Positions 43,100 through 58,809 of a DNA stretch of 64,000 bases are shown here, piece after piece. Origin of the DNA: Nocardioides luteus. GTDB lineage: Bacteria > Actinomycetota > Actinomycetes > Propionibacteriales > Nocardioidaceae. The stretch spans positions 62,001 through 126,000 of the forward strand of contig NZ_JZDQ02000010.1 of assembly GCF_000960475.2 (NCBI RefSeq). Reading direction: 5' to 3'. Numbering within the stretch: the first letter of the stretch is position 1; the number at the start of each line of letters is the position of its first letter. The notes under the pieces are model-generated. The model did no database searches. It worked only from the letters and a program-made list of their open reading frames with translations, and was not told the DNA's origin. Both the position numbers and the translations under genes were made by a program.

Positions 43100-43167
43100 A
43101 CGACGACCGACTCGCCGGATGAGAGATCCGGGGACGTGCCGCGATACCGGGGGAGGATTGGCGGGAC

Positions 43168-46835
<3,668 letters not shown>

Positions 46836-46848
46836 GCAGCAGACTGAC

Positions 46849-46886
46849 GAGCCCTGGGGACCGGCGTGTGCCGGTCCCCAGGGCTC
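46849..46886. terminator. Terminator hairpin after pyrG
   Basis: A perfect 17-bp stem (46849-46865 with 46870-46886) closed by GTGT, followed by TTCGTT. It lies between convergent pyrG and the SRPBCC gene and probably serves both. Confidence 0.8.
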
Positions 46887-46908
46887 TTCGTTCGTGCCGC
46901 TCGGTGCC

Positions 46909-47382
46909 CTACGGGTTCACCTCGCCGCTCGGCTTCACCTCGCCACGCCAGGCGCCGGTCGCGGTGCCACGGTGCTCGATGAAGTCCTTGAACCGCTCGA
47001 GGTCACCCTTCGCCCTCATGTCGACGATCTTGAGGACGTCGCCGGTCTTCTCGACCGCGCCCTCGGGCTCGTACTCCAGGTGCAGGGTCACCTGCGTCGT
47101 CTTGCTCATCGGGTCCTCGGTGAACGACACCGTGCCCTGGTTCTTGGTGCCCTCGACGGCACGCCAGGTGATGCGCTCATCGGGAACCTGGTCGACGATC
47201 TCGGCGTCCCACTCGCGGGTCACGCCGCCGATCTCGGCCTTCCAGTGCAGACGCTTGTCGTCGAACTGCTTGACCGACTCGACCCCTTCCATGAACTGCG
47301 GGAAGGACTCGAACTGGGTCCACTGGTCATACGCGGTGTGGATCGGAACTCCGACCTCGACGCTCTTCTCGATGGTGCTCAT
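46909..47382 (-). CDS. SRPBCC / polyketide-cyclase-like protein
   Basis: 157 residues from ATG 47382 with GAGGAGA upstream. The pattern IEKSVEVGVPIHTAYDQWTQFESFPQFMEGVE, then ITWRAVEGTKNQGTVSF and TTQVTLHLEYEP, fits the START-like SRPBCC fold (COG5637/cyclase type) that binds a hydrophobic ligand. KDFIEHRGTATGAWRGEV near the end is common to this actinobacterial group. The ligand is unknown. It is in a short convergent position with pyrG. Confidence 0.8.
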   Translation of the reverse strand: MSTIEKSVEVGVPIHTAYDQWTQFESFPQFMEGVESVKQFDDKRLHWKAEIGGVTREWDAEIVDQVPDERITWRAVEGTKNQGTVSFTEDPMSKTTQVTLHLEYEPEGAVEKTGDVLKIVDMRAKGDLERFKDFIEHRGTATGAWRGEVKPSGEVNP

Positions 47383-47487
47383 GTCCTCGCGTCTCCTCTC
47401 GGTTGCGTACGCCACACGTGTACCCGGCGGCCTGGGAGGCCATACCTTCTCGAGCACCTTCTCGATGCGAGCGCGTACGCCGACCGG

Positions 47488-49926
<2,439 letters not shown>

Positions 49927-49932
49927 GAGCCG

Positions 49933-49942
49933 AGGGTAGCCT
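49933..49942. promoter_or_regulatory. Back-to-back overlapping -10 elements (pepN / nudix)
   Basis: AGGGTAGCCT reads TAGCCT (49937-49942) on the plus strand, six bases before ATG 49949. It reads TACCCT (49933-49938) on the minus strand, six bases before ATG 49926. They share the central TA. Both transcripts would be leaderless. Confidence 0.65.
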
Positions 49943-49948
49943 CGGGCC

Positions 49949-50608
49949 ATGACATCGGACGCACGAATTTCCGACCCGACCGTGCCGCTCACCGAGTGGG
50001 ACACCCCCGAGAGCTGGCCGGTCGCCTCGAGCCAAGACCTCCACCGCGACGCGTGGGTGGTCGCTCTGCGTGCCGACCGGATCAACCGCCCCGGCCACGA
50101 GGACGAGGAGCCGTTCCGCCGCATCGTCCTCGAGCACCCCGGAGCCGCGGTGGTCCTGGCGCTCGACGACGAGGAGCGGGCGCTGGTGATCACCCAGTAC
50201 CGCCACCCCGCCGAGCGGCGCTTCGTCGAGCTGCCCGCCGGCCTGATCGACTATCCGGGCGAGGACCCGCTCGACGTCGCCGTGCGCGAGCTGCGCGAGG
50301 AGGTCGCCCACGAGGCGGCCGAGTGGACACCGCTGCTCTCGACCTACACCTCGCCCGGGATCTCCGAGGAGATCCACCACTTCTTCCTCGCCCGCGGCCT
50401 GACCGCCACCGACCGCGACGGCTTCGAGCTCGAGCACGAGGAGGCCGAGATGAGCGTCCACTGGGTGCCCTTCGAGGAGCTCCTCGACGCCGTGCTCACC
50501 GGCAAGGCGACCGACGCGCCGCTCGTCCAGGCCGTGCTTGCCTACGCCACCCTCAAGGCGCGTGGCAGAGTGCCGCATCAGGCGGCGAACATCCGGCTGA
50601 ACCCGTAA
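49949..50608 (+). CDS. Nudix hydrolase, ADP-ribose pyrophosphatase type
   Basis: 219 residues. VITQYRHPAERRFVELPAGLIDYPGEDPLDVAVRELREEV, shown here only for order of segments, is the usual ADP-ribose pyrophosphatase lead-in plus Nudix box. The box reads REL-REE-VAHEA, so the final Gly of the consensus is missing, though the metal-binding E residues are intact. It occupies the place of the Nudix gene between pyrG and xerD in M. tuberculosis. Likely role: hydrolysis of ADP-ribose or related sugar nucleotides. Confidence 0.85.
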   Translation: MTSDARISDPTVPLTEWDTPESWPVASSQDLHRDAWVVALRADRINRPGHEDEEPFRRIVLEHPGAAVVLALDDEERALVITQYRHPAERRFVELPAGLIDYPGEDPLDVAVRELREEVAHEAAEWTPLLSTYTSPGISEEIHHFFLARGLTATDRDGFELEHEEAEMSVHWVPFEELLDAVLTGKATDAPLVQAVLAYATLKARGRVPHQAANIRLNP

Positions 50609-50656
50609 CAACCCACGGACCACCACATTCTGGGGCCATGACATGAAGGCAGAGCA

Positions 50657-51772
50657 ATGAAGATCGGCGTTCCCAAGGAAGTCAAGAACCACGAGTACCG
50701 GGTGGCGATCACCCCGTCTGGTGTTCACGAGCTGGTGGCCAACGGCCATGAGGTCTTCGTCGAGGCCGGCGCCGGTGTCGGCTCCTCGATCTCGGATGGT
50801 GAGTATGCCGCGGTGGGCGCCAAGATCCTGGGCGATGCGGATGAGACCTGGGGTAACGCCGAGATGGTGTTGAAGGTCAAGGAGCCGGTGGCGGAGGAGT
50901 ACCACCGGCTGCGGGAGGGCCTGACGCTGTTCACCTACCTGCACCTGGCCGCCGACAAGCCGTTGACGCAGGAGCTGTTGGCCAAGAAGGTCACCGCGAT
51001 CGCCTATGAGACGGTCGAGCTGCCCAACCGGGCGCTCCCGTTGCTGTACCCGATGTCCGAGGTCGCCGGCTGCCTCGCGCCCCAGGTCGGCGCCTACAAC
51101 CTCCTCAAGGCCCAGGGCGGCCGGGGCACCCTGATGGGCGGTGTCGGCGGTGTCGCCAACGCCAAGGTCGTCATCATCGGCGCCGGTGTCTCCGGCCAGA
51201 ACGCCGCCAACATCGCCCTCGGCATGGGCGCCGATGTGACGCTGCTGGACACCGACCTGGAGAAGCTGCGGATGTCGTTCTGGCGCTACTCCAACCAGGT
51301 CCACGGGCTGGCGTCGAACAAGCTGGCGCTGGAGGAGCAGGTGCTCCAGGCCGACCTGGTCATCGGCGCCGTGCTGATCCCCGGCGCGGCGGCACCGAAG
51401 CTGGTCACCAACGACCTGGTCTCGCGGATGAAGCCCGGTTCGGTGCTGGTCGACATCGCCATCGACCAGGGCGGCTGCTTCGAGGACTCCCACGCCACCA
51501 CCCACGCCGACCCGACCTACCAGGTCCACAACTCCACGTTCTACTGCGTGGCCAACATGCCGGGCGCGGTCCCGAACACCTCGACCTATGCGTTGACGAA
51601 TGCGACCATGCCGTACGCCGTCGCGCTGGCCAACAAGGGCTGGAAGCAGGCCCTGCGTGACGACGCCGCGCTCGCCAAGGGCCTCAACACCCACGCCGGC
51701 GAGCTGACCAACGCCCCGGTCGGTGAGGCCGTGGGCATCGACTCGGTCGCCCTGGAGACGGTTCTCGGCTGA
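50657..51772 (+). CDS. ald: Alanine dehydrogenase
   Basis: 371 residues, the standard length. [23 protein letters not shown] is the typical N-terminus. The catalytic Lys and His lie in MVLKVKEP and [10 protein letters not shown]. The NAD-binding Rossmann motif is [22 protein letters not shown], and the C-terminal domain holds [14 protein letters not shown] and [11 protein letters not shown]. It interconverts alanine and pyruvate with NADH, often upregulated under low oxygen or on amino-acid carbon sources. It is inserted between nudix and xerD relative to mycobacteria. Confidence 0.96.
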   Translation: MKIGVPKEVKNHEYRVAITPSGVHELVANGHEVFVEAGAGVGSSISDGEYAAVGAKILGDADETWGNAEMVLKVKEPVAEEYHRLREGLTLFTYLHLAADKPLTQELLAKKVTAIAYETVELPNRALPLLYPMSEVAGCLAPQVGAYNLLKAQGGRGTLMGGVGGVANAKVVIIGAGVSGQNAANIALGMGADVTLLDTDLEKLRMSFWRYSNQVHGLASNKLALEEQVLQADLVIGAVLIPGAAAPKLVTNDLVSRMKPGSVLVDIAIDQGGCFEDSHATTHADPTYQVHNSTFYCVANMPGAVPNTSTYALTNATMPYAVALANKGWKQALRDDAALAKGLNTHAGELTNAPVGEAVGIDSVALETVLG

Positions 51773-51810
51773 TCGCCTCAGGGGTCACAGGAGTCACAGC
51801 GCTCAGGTGT

Positions 51811-51875
51811 TTCCTGCACTTCTCGGGTGTTGCAATGCCCGACAAGTGCAGGAATACCCGGTTCACCGGGTATTC
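51811..51875. terminator. Two adjoining hairpins after ald
   Basis: Hairpin 1 pairs 51811-51821 with 51844-51854 (11 bp) and, after one mismatch, 51823-51827 with 51838-51842. Hairpin 2 is a perfect 10-bp stem, GAATACCCGG (51852-51861) with CCGGGTATTC (51866-51875), loop TTCA. They share three bases, so they compete at the junction. Probably the ald terminator. Confidence 0.55.
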
Positions 51876-51914
51876 CTACCCGTCGGCGTCCACCACCCCT
51901 GGTTGGATGGACCC

Positions 51915-52862
51915 GTGACGGCTGCATCGGTTGCTTCAGGGTCCGCCCCCGCGGTGGAGCACGCGATGCGTACCTATCTCGACCACCTGACCGTCGAGCG
52001 GGGCCTGGCGGCCAACACGCTGTCGTCCTACCGGCGCGACCTGAGGAGGTACGCCGAGTTCCTCGCGCAGCAGGAGGTCGACGACCTCGCCGGGGTCTCC
52101 GAGGCGACGGTGTCGGCGTTCCTGGCCCACCTGCGCGAGGGCAGCGAGGAGCATCCGGCGCTGAGCGCGACCTCGGCGGCTCGGACGGTGGTCGCGGTGC
52201 GCGGGTTCCACAAGTTCGCGGTGGCCGACGGCCTGGTCGAGGCCAACCCGGCCGGCCACGTGAAGCCGCCGCGGGCGGAGAAGCGGCTCCCGAAGGCACT
52301 CCCGCTGGCCGACGTCGAGGCGATCCTGGAGGCAGCCGGGGCGCCCGGCACCCCGCTCGCGCTGCGTGACCGCGCGCTCCTCGAGGTGCTCTACGGCACC
52401 GGCGCCCGCATCTCCGAGGCGGTCGGCCTCGACGTCGACGACCTCGACCGGGTCGACCACGTCGTGCTGTTGCGTGGCAAGGGCGGCAAGGAGCGGATCG
52501 TCCCGGTCGGCTCCTACGCGATCGAGGCGGTCGAGGCCTACCTGACCCGCGCCCGTCCCGACCTGGCCTCCGCCCGATCAGGAGGCGCGCTCTTCCTCAA
52601 CGCCCGCGGCGGCCGGCTCTCGCGCCAGTCGGCCTGGACGGTCCTGACCCGCGCCGCCCAGCGCGCCGGGATCGACAAGGACGTCTCGCCCCACACCCTG
52701 CGCCACTCGTTCGCCACCCATCTGCTGGACGGGGGCGCGGACGTACGTGTGGTGCAGGAGCTGCTGGGCCATGCGTCGGTCACGACGACGCAGATCTACA
52801 CTCTTGTCACCGTGGACAATCTCCGAGAGGTCTTCGCGACCGCGCACCCGAGGGCCCTGTGA
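51915..52862 (+). CDS. xerD: Tyrosine recombinase XerD
   Basis: 315 residues from GTG 51915; ATG 51966 ([19 protein letters not shown]) is an alternative. An N-terminal SAM-like domain precedes the catalytic domain. The catalytic set is visible: Arg in [16 protein letters not shown], Lys in [13 protein letters not shown], HxxR in [14 protein letters not shown], His in [14 protein letters not shown] and the nucleophile Tyr in that last segment. It resolves chromosome dimers with XerC at dif. The stop overlaps the helicase start by four bases. Confidence 0.94.
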   Translation: MTAASVASGSAPAVEHAMRTYLDHLTVERGLAANTLSSYRRDLRRYAEFLAQQEVDDLAGVSEATVSAFLAHLREGSEEHPALSATSAARTVVAVRGFHKFAVADGLVEANPAGHVKPPRAEKRLPKALPLADVEAILEAAGAPGTPLALRDRALLEVLYGTGARISEAVGLDVDDLDRVDHVVLLRGKGGKERIVPVGSYAIEAVEAYLTRARPDLASARSGGALFLNARGGRLSRQSAWTVLTRAAQRAGIDKDVSPHTLRHSFATHLLDGGADVRVVQELLGHASVTTTQIYTLVTVDNLREVFATAHPRAL

Positions 52863-55465
52863 CCGACACCAGCTGGATCCCGAAGGTCGGAGCGAGCCCT
52901 GACGACGTCTACGAGGCGATCGTGGAGTGGGCCGAGGCGAGCGGCCGCAGCCTCTACCCCCACCAGGACGAGGCGATCATGTCCATCCTGGCCGGCGACA
53001 ACGTCATCCTGGCGACGCCGACAGGCTCGGGGAAGTCGCTGGTCGCAGCGGGCGCCCACGCGGCGGCGCTGGCCGAGGACAAGGTCTCCTTCTACACCGC
53101 GCCGATCAAGGCCCTGGTCAGCGAGAAGTTCTTCGACCTGGTCGAGACCTTCGGCGCCGAGAACGTCGGCATGCTCACCGGCGACGCATCGGTCAACGCC
53201 GACGCCCCGATCATCTGCTGCACCGCCGAGGTGCTCGCCAACCTCGCGCTCCGAGAAGGCAGCCACGCCGACGTCGGTCTCGTCATCATGGACGAGTTCC
53301 ACTACTACGGCGAGCCCGACCGCGGCTGGGCCTGGCAGGTGCCGCTGCTCGAGCTCCCGCAGGCACAGTTCCTGCTGCTCTCCGCGACCCTGGGTGACAC
53401 CAGCGCCCTCGCGAAGGACCTGACCAGGCGAAACGGCCGCGACACCGTGCTCGTCGATCAGGCGGAACGACCCGTTCCGCTCACCTTCGACTGGCGGCTC
53501 ACGCCGCTCCCGGAGACGCTCGAGGAGCTCGTCACCACCGGGCAGGCGCCCGTCTATGTCGTCCACTTCACCCAGAAGGACGCCGTCACCCACGGCACGT
53601 CGCTGCTCAACGCGGGCTGGCTGAAGCTCTCCACCGAGGAGAAGGACCAGATCGCCCAGCGGCTCGAGCCGGTCCGCTTCGCCGCCGGCTTCGGCAAGAC
53701 GCTGGCCAAGCTGCTGCGCAAGGGCATCGGCGTCCACCACGCCGGGATGCTGCCCCGCTACCGGCGACTCGTGGAGCAGCTGGCCCAGGCCGGCCTGCTC
53801 AAGGTCATCGCCGGCACCGACACCCTCGGCGTCGGCATCAACGTCCCGATCCGCACCGTGCTCTTCACCGGCCTCGCCAAGTTCGACGGCCGCCGCCAGC
53901 GCATCCTGCGCACCCGGGAGTTCCTGCAGATCGCCGGGCGGGCCGGCCGGGCCGGCTTCGACACGCAGGGCTACGTCGTCGTCCAGGCGCCCGAGCACAT
54001 CATCGAGAACGAGAAAGCCAAGGCGAAGTCCGAGGAGCGCCGCAAGGCCGGCAAGAAGAACTCCAAGGCCCAGCTCAAGAAGCCCCCCGAGGGCACGGTC
54101 GTGTGGACCGAGGCGACCTTCACGAAGCTCGTCGACGGCGCGCCCGAGCCGCTGCAGAGCCGGATGAAGGTCGACAACTCGATGATCCTCAACGTGGTCG
54201 CCCGCGACGAGGACGCGTTCGCGGTGATGCGCCGGATCACCATGGACAACCACGAGGACCGGCGCACCCAGCTCAAGCTCGCCCGCCGGGCCCTGCGCCT
54301 GACCCGCTCACTGGTCCACAGCGGGGTCCTCACGAGGTTGGAGACACCCGATGCGTACGGGCGCCGTTATGTCCTCACCGAGGACCTTCCCGCCGACTTC
54401 GCGCTCAACCAGCCGCTGGCCCACTTCGCCCTCGCGGCTCTGGACACGCTCGACCCCGAGTCGCCCGAGCACACCCTCGAGATCGTCTCGGTGATCGAGT
54501 CCGTCCTCGAGCCGCCGCGCCAGATCCTCTTCGCCCAGCAGCACGAGGCACGCGGCAAGGCGATCGAGAACCTGAAGGCCGACGGCGTCGAGTACGACGA
54601 GCGGATGGCGCTCATCGAGGAGATCACCTGGCCCAAGCCGATGGCCGAGCGGCTCGAGGCCCTCTTCGAGGTCTACCGCGGCACCCATCCGTGGCTGCCC
54701 GAGGACGCCCTCGACCCGAAGTCGATCCTGCGCGAGATGTACGAGCAGGGCATGACCTTCACCGACGTCGTACGCCGCTACCAGCTCGCCCGCTCCGAGG
54801 GCCTGGTGCTGCGCTACCTGACCGACGCCTACCGCACCTTCCGGCACACGGTCCCCGAGACCTACAAGAGCCCCGAGGTCGAAGACCTGATCGAGTGGCT
54901 GGGGGAGACCATCCGGCAGACCGACTCGAGCCTGCTGGACGAGTGGGAGGCGCTCTCCGACCCCGAGCACATCCCCTCGGCGGTGGCCCACCACGAGGCG
55001 CCGCCGCCCCCGCGCTCCCTGTCGCAACAGCTTCGGGCCTTCGAGATCATGGTCCGCAACGCGATGTGGGCCCGGGTCGACGCGGTCTCGCGCGACGACC
55101 TCGACGGCCTGATGCGCCTCGAGCGCGCGGCCGCGGACCGGTTCGAGCCCGCGCGCGAGGTGGTGATGACCCGGTCGCGCTGGGACGACGCCCTGGAGGC
55201 CTACTTCGCCGAGCACGACGACGTCGGCATCTCCGCCGACTCGCGCTCCCCGAAGCTGCTCACCTGGACCGCCGAGCGCGGCGCTCCGGCGGGCGTGGAC
55301 GAGGACGACGAGACCTATGACGACACCCGGATCTGGCGGATCACCCAGACCATCGACGACCCCGCCGGCGACCACGACTGGGTGATCGAGGCGGTGGCCG
55401 ATCTGGATGCGAGCGACGAGGCCGGCGAGCTGGTTATGGCGACCGTGTCGATGCGTCGGCTGTGA
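52859..55465 (+). CDS. SKI2-like DEAD/DEAH-box helicase with DUF3516
   Basis: 868 residues from GTG 52859. Motif [16 protein letters not shown] (about 52), motif Ia [14 protein letters not shown], motif [10 protein letters not shown] (about 143), motif [12 protein letters not shown], motif [20 protein letters not shown]. After the RecA pair there is a Lys-rich insert (about 385-410), then the long helical DUF3516 region. The group resembles SKI2/Mtr4 RNA helicases, so RNA processing or decay is likely, but the substrate is unproven. Coupled to xerD. Confidence 0.88.
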   Translation: MTDTSWIPKVGASPDDVYEAIVEWAEASGRSLYPHQDEAIMSILAGDNVILATPTGSGKSLVAAGAHAAALAEDKVSFYTAPIKALVSEKFFDLVETFGAENVGMLTGDASVNADAPIICCTAEVLANLALREGSHADVGLVIMDEFHYYGEPDRGWAWQVPLLELPQAQFLLLSATLGDTSALAKDLTRRNGRDTVLVDQAERPVPLTFDWRLTPLPETLEELVTTGQAPVYVVHFTQKDAVTHGTSLLNAGWLKLSTEEKDQIAQRLEPVRFAAGFGKTLAKLLRKGIGVHHAGMLPRYRRLVEQLAQAGLLKVIAGTDTLGVGINVPIRTVLFTGLAKFDGRRQRILRTREFLQIAGRAGRAGFDTQGYVVVQAPEHIIENEKAKAKSEERRKAGKKNSKAQLKKPPEGTVVWTEATFTKLVDGAPEPLQSRMKVDNSMILNVVARDEDAFAVMRRITMDNHEDRRTQLKLARRALRLTRSLVHSGVLTRLETPDAYGRRYVLTEDLPADFALNQPLAHFALAALDTLDPESPEHTLEIVSVIESVLEPPRQILFAQQHEARGKAIENLKADGVEYDERMALIEEITWPKPMAERLEALFEVYRGTHPWLPEDALDPKSILREMYEQGMTFTDVVRRYQLARSEGLVLRYLTDAYRTFRHTVPETYKSPEVEDLIEWLGETIRQTDSSLLDEWEALSDPEHIPSAVAHHEAPPPPRSLSQQLRAFEIMVRNAMWARVDAVSRDDLDGLMRLERAAADRFEPAREVVMTRSRWDDALEAYFAEHDDVGISADSRSPKLLTWTAERGAPAGVDEDDETYDDTRIWRITQTIDDPAGDHDWVIEAVADLDASDEAGELVMATVSMRRL

Positions 55466-55483
55466 CGGGTTGCTTGCTTCCGC

Positions 55484-55489
55484 TAGCGT
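55484..55489 (+). promoter_or_regulatory. -10 element, leaderless start of the 48-residue gene
   Basis: TAGCGT is followed by six bases and GTG 55496. Confidence 0.5.
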
Positions 55490-55495
55490 TGGGGC

Positions 55496-55642
55496 GTGCG
55501 CAAGCTACTGAAGAACCCGGTCGTCGTGGCGGCCATCGCCAAGATCGCCGACGAGGCTCGCAAGCCCGAGAACCAGAAGAAGATCAAGGACGCTGCGAGC
55601 AAGGCGTACGACCAGTTCCAGAAGCGCCGTCGGTCGCGCTGA
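55496..55642 (+). CDS. Small basic protein, 48 residues
   Basis: It starts MRKLLKNPVVVAAIAKIADE and ends KAYDQFQKRRRSR. An N-terminal hydrophobic patch is followed by a long Lys/Glu-rich helix and a basic tail. I do not recognise a family. Codon use is normal, with G or C at most third positions. The leaderless -10 fits its start exactly, and it lies 30 bases after the helicase stop. Such a helix could bind a nucleic acid or a membrane surface; this is speculative. Confidence 0.6.
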   Translation: MRKLLKNPVVVAAIAKIADEARKPENQKKIKDAASKAYDQFQKRRRSR

Positions 55643-55775
55643 GGGCGGCCGATCGAGCGGAGATCCGTCCACAGGTTTCTCCACATCGAAGGCCGGTCCT
55701 GTGGGCTTGGCACGGCGCCAAGTGCACAGGTCATCAACAGATTCGGATCGCGTAGCAGAATCACCAGGATTTGCC

Positions 55776-55828
55776 TTGTGACACGCCCGGCGCGGCTCCT
55801 AGAGTCGCGCAGATCTGGGTCTTAGAGT
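55776..55828 (+). promoter_or_regulatory. Tandem promoters upstream of parA
   Basis: TTGTGA (55776-55781), an 18-base spacer, and TAGAGT (55800-55805) form promoter 1. A second TAGAGT (55823-55828), followed by the same TCGC, lies 23 bases on. Each gives a leader of about 65-90 bases before ATG 55901. The rest of the 258-base gap shows no ORF and no parS-like site. Confidence 0.5.
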
Positions 55829-55900
55829 CGCCGTGTCGACATATAGACCCGCATGCCGTGATCGTTCCAGGGCCGCGGCAACTGAACCGGGGGTGGAGGA

Positions 55901-56884
55901 ATGGAAGACAGCTATTTCGGAGCAGGTGGTGCGACCGCGCCGCAGATGCCTCCGCAGACGTCGGCACCGCCGGCCTATCCGCCGTCGGCCCGGCTGCGCG
56001 CCAACGCCCCCGAGCCCGACGCGGGCGACTCCCCGGGCAAGAACAAGCTGGGCCCGACCGGCCGGCCCTGGCCCCACCTCCCCGAGCCCGGCCCCGCGAC
56101 CGGCGGCCCGGCGCGTACGGTCGCGATGGTCAACCAGAAGGGTGGCGTCGGCAAGACCACGACGACCATCAACCTGGGCGCCGCGCTGGCCGAGCACGGC
56201 CGCAAGGTCCTCCTCGTCGACTTCGACCCGCAGGGGTCGCTCTCGGTCGGTCTCGGGCTCCAGCCCAACGAGATCGAGCTGACCGTCTACAACCTGCTGA
56301 TGGAGCGTGACATCACGCTCGAGGACGTGGTCGTCCCCTCCGGCATCGACGGCGTCGACCTGCTGCCGGCCAACATCGACCTCTCCGCCGCCGAGGTGCA
56401 ACTGGTCCAGGAGGTCGCTCGCGAGCAGACCCTGGCCCGCGCCCTGGCTCCGGCCGTCGCTAACTACGACGTGATCCTGATCGACTGCCAGCCGAGCCTC
56501 GGGCTGCTGACCGTCAACGCGCTGACCGCCTCCGACTCCGTGGTCGTGCCGCTGGAGTGCGAGTACTTCGCGCTGCGCGGCGTCGCGCTGCTCAAGGACA
56601 CCATCGACAAGGTTCAGGAGCGGCTCAACCCGCGTCTGAAGATCGACGGAATACTGGGCACGATGTATGACAGCCGCACCATGCACAGCCGCGAGGTCAT
56701 GGAGACCCTGGTCAATGGCTGGGGCGACCGGGTCTTCCACAGCGTCATCCGTCGCACCGTGAAGTTCGCCGACTCGACCGTCGTCGGTGAGCCGATCACC
56801 GAGTACGCCTCGAGCTCGACCGGCGCCGACTCCTACCGGATGCTCGCCAAGGAGGTGCTGGCCCGATGGCAACGAGGCGAGTGA
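55901..56884 (+). CDS. ParA/Soj-family ATPase of the scpAB cluster
   Basis: 327 residues. A disordered Pro/Ala/Gly-rich N-terminal region (1-70) precedes the deviant Walker A VAMVNQKGGVGKTTTTINLG (about 75-94). VDFDPQGSLSVGLG and the Walker B VILIDCQPSLGLLTVNAL follow. It belongs to the second actinobacterial ParA group, encoded with scpA and scpB rather than beside parB at oriC. The ATG is only a base or so past GGAGG, so the exact start is uncertain. The partner is probably the next gene product. Confidence 0.88.
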   Translation: MEDSYFGAGGATAPQMPPQTSAPPAYPPSARLRANAPEPDAGDSPGKNKLGPTGRPWPHLPEPGPATGGPARTVAMVNQKGGVGKTTTTINLGAALAEHGRKVLLVDFDPQGSLSVGLGLQPNEIELTVYNLLMERDITLEDVVVPSGIDGVDLLPANIDLSAAEVQLVQEVAREQTLARALAPAVANYDVILIDCQPSLGLLTVNALTASDSVVVPLECEYFALRGVALLKDTIDKVQERLNPRLKIDGILGTMYDSRTMHSREVMETLVNGWGDRVFHSVIRRTVKFADSTVVGEPITEYASSSTGADSYRMLAKEVLARWQRGE

Positions 56885-57237
56885 GGGTTCCCGCCGCTGA
56901 CGACCTCTTCCGGCGTACGTCCGACGGTGCCGCCCCCTCGGCGGCTGCCGAGGCGAAGGCCCGCCCGGTGCACGCCGTGCCCGAGCCGGCCGAGGAGGCC
57001 CCGGCCGCGAAGAAGCGGTCCAGCGGCCGCGTACGTCATGACGAGAAGATGACGGTCTACATCACCTCCGAGGAGCTGCTCGACCTCGAGCACGCCCGGC
57101 TCAACCTGCGCGCCAAGCACAGCATCGCGGTCGACCGTGGCCGGCTGGTGCGCGAGGCGCTCGCGATCGTGCTGGCCGACCTGGAGGAGTACGGGGACGA
57201 CAGCGCCCTCGTGCACCGGCTCGCCGATCCACGGTGA
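56866..57237 (+). CDS. ParA-adjacent small protein with ribbon-helix-helix-like C-terminus
   Basis: 123 residues, overlapping parA by 19 bases and preceded by AAGGAGGTG. A basic and Ala/Pro-rich N-terminal half (1-58) is followed by EKMTVYITSEELLDLEHARLNLR and VDRGRLVREALAIVLADLEEYG, a strand-helix-helix pattern like that of ribbon-helix-helix DNA-binding domains. This resembles the ParG/small-ParB partners of plasmid ParA systems. The position argues for a DNA- or condensin-linked adaptor of the ParA. Function is inferred. Confidence 0.65.
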   Translation: MATRRVRVPAADDLFRRTSDGAAPSAAAEAKARPVHAVPEPAEEAPAAKKRSSGRVRHDEKMTVYITSEELLDLEHARLNLRAKHSIAVDRGRLVREALAIVLADLEEYGDDSALVHRLADPR

Positions 57238-58133
57238 CGGCCACACAGATGACACAAGCCCCGGACGGGGCCGAGGAGCAGGAGTCGAGCGGCGCCGGAG
57301 GATTCGAGGTGCGCCTCGAGAACTTCGAGGGTCCCTTCGACCTGCTGCTCAGCCTGATCGCCAAGCACAAGCTCGACATCACCGAGGTCTCGCTGGCCAC
57401 GGTGACCGACGAGTTCATCGCCTTCGTCAAGAAGGGCGCGGGGGAGGAGGGCACCTGGGACCTCGAGCAGACCTCCAACTTCCTGCTGGTGGCGAGCACG
57501 CTCCTCGACCTGAAGGCGGCTCGGCTGCTGCCGCAGGGAGATGTCGAGGACGAGGAGGACCTGGCGCTGCTCGAGGCGCGTGACCTGCTCTTCGCCCGGC
57601 TGCTGCAGTACAAGGCGTTCAAGCAGGTCGCGGCCGTCTTCGGCGAGCGGCTGGCGAAGGAGTCGAAGCGTCATCCGCGCTCGGTGCAGCTCGAGCCGCG
57701 CTACGCCGGCCTGCTGCCGGAGGTGCTCATCGGGATCGGGCTGGAGCAGTTCGCCCAGCTCGCCGCGGCGGCGATGGCGCCGAAGCCTGGGCCGCCGGAG
57801 ATCGGGCTGGCCCACATCCACGGCTCGAAGGTGTCGGTCAAGGAGCAGGCGGCCCTGGTCATCGAGCGGCTCCGCGCCTCGGGACAGGTCACCTTCCGCA
57901 GCCTGTGCTCCGACTCGCCCGACACGCTGACCACCGTGGCCCGGTTCCTCTCGCTGCTGGAGCTCTTCCGTGAGGGTGCGGTCGCGTTCGACCAGGTCAC
58001 CGCGCTGGGCGAGCTGACCGTACGCTGGACCGGCGACGAGGCGCTCGATGTCGACGAGCTGATCCAGGACGAGTTCGAGGGGCAGCCGCCCGCGGAGGAC
58101 GGCGCCGAGGATGGGGAGAAGGACGATGACTGA
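57234..58133 (+). CDS. scpA: Segregation and condensation protein ScpA
   Basis: 299 residues from GTG 57234 (ATG 57249 also possible). The kleisin subunit of the SMC-ScpAB condensin. FEVRLENFEGPFDLLLSLIAKHKLDITEVSL is the diagnostic N-terminal SMC-neck-binding region; NFLLVASTLLDLKAARLLP follows. The C-terminal winged helix (about 215-275) binds the SMC cap. An acidic tail ends the protein. Coupled to the preceding gene (GTGA) and overlapping scpB. Confidence 0.95.
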   Translation: MTATQMTQAPDGAEEQESSGAGGFEVRLENFEGPFDLLLSLIAKHKLDITEVSLATVTDEFIAFVKKGAGEEGTWDLEQTSNFLLVASTLLDLKAARLLPQGDVEDEEDLALLEARDLLFARLLQYKAFKQVAAVFGERLAKESKRHPRSVQLEPRYAGLLPEVLIGIGLEQFAQLAAAAMAPKPGPPEIGLAHIHGSKVSVKEQAALVIERLRASGQVTFRSLCSDSPDTLTTVARFLSLLELFREGAVAFDQVTALGELTVRWTGDEALDVDELIQDEFEGQPPAEDGAEDGEKDDD

Positions 58134-58809
58134 GGTCTCGACAGGCTCGACCGACGATAGCGAGACGCTGCCGATCGAGCTCGCCGACCTGCGGCCCGCG
58201 CTCGAGGCCGTGCTGATGGTGGCCGACGAGCCGCTCGAGGCGTCCGCGCTGGCCTCGGCGGTCGCTCATCCGACGGCCGCGGTGGTCGAGGCCCTGGAGG
58301 GTCTCTCCGCCGAATACACCGAGCAGGGCCGCGGCTTCGACCTGCGCAACGTCGCCGGCGGCTGGCGGTTCTACACCCGCGAGGAGTACGCGGACGTCGT
58401 CGGGGGCTTCGTCCTCGAGGGCCAGCAGGCCCGACTCACTCAGGCGGCCCTGGAGACGCTCGCTGTGGTGGCCTACAAGCAGCCCGTCTCGCGCGCCCGG
58501 GTCTCCGCCATCCGCGGCGTCAACGTCGACGGCGTGATGCGCACACTGCTCACCCGCGGTCTCGTCGAGGAGGCCGGCCAGGACCACGAGACCGGCGCCA
58601 ACCTCTACCGCACCACCGGCTACTTCCTCGAGCGGATCGGCATCACCGACCTGGGCGAGCTGCCCGAGCTGGCTCCCTACCTGCCGGACCTCGCCGACAT
58701 GGAGGAGGAGCTGACCGAGCAGGTCAGGCAGGAGGCGCTCGCCGCGCAGCCCGAAGAAGCTGCGGCGAATGGGCCCGACTCCGAGGATGCGGGAGAATCG
58801 AATCCGTGA
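58126..58809 (+). CDS. scpB: Segregation and condensation protein ScpB
   Basis: 227 residues from ATG 58126, behind GGAGAAGGA. Tandem winged helices: LRPALEAVLMVADEPLEASALA and LTQAALETLAVVAYKQPVSRARVSAIRGVNVDGVMRTLLTRGLVEEAG, listed in order. TTGYFLERIGITDLGELPEL is the conserved end of the second. It dimerises and binds the ScpA linker. An acidic C-terminal tail of about 35 residues follows. Its stop overlaps the rluB start by four bases. Confidence 0.94.
   Translation: MTEVSTGSTDDSETLPIELADLRPALEAVLMVADEPLEASALASAVAHPTAAVVEALEGLSAEYTEQGRGFDLRNVAGGWRFYTREEYADVVGGFVLEGQQARLTQAALETLAVVAYKQPVSRARVSAIRGVNVDGVMRTLLTRGLVEEAGQDHETGANLYRTTGYFLERIGITDLGELPELAPYLPDLADMEEELTEQVRQEALAAQPEEAAANGPDSEDAGESNP

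Noticed and set aside
51773..51914. dif site near xerD
   Set aside because: The inverted repeats here are long stems, not the 11-6-11 dif layout, and dif is normally at the terminus.
55643..55900. parS site near parA
   Set aside because: No TGTTTCACGTGAAACA-like palindrome found in the gap.
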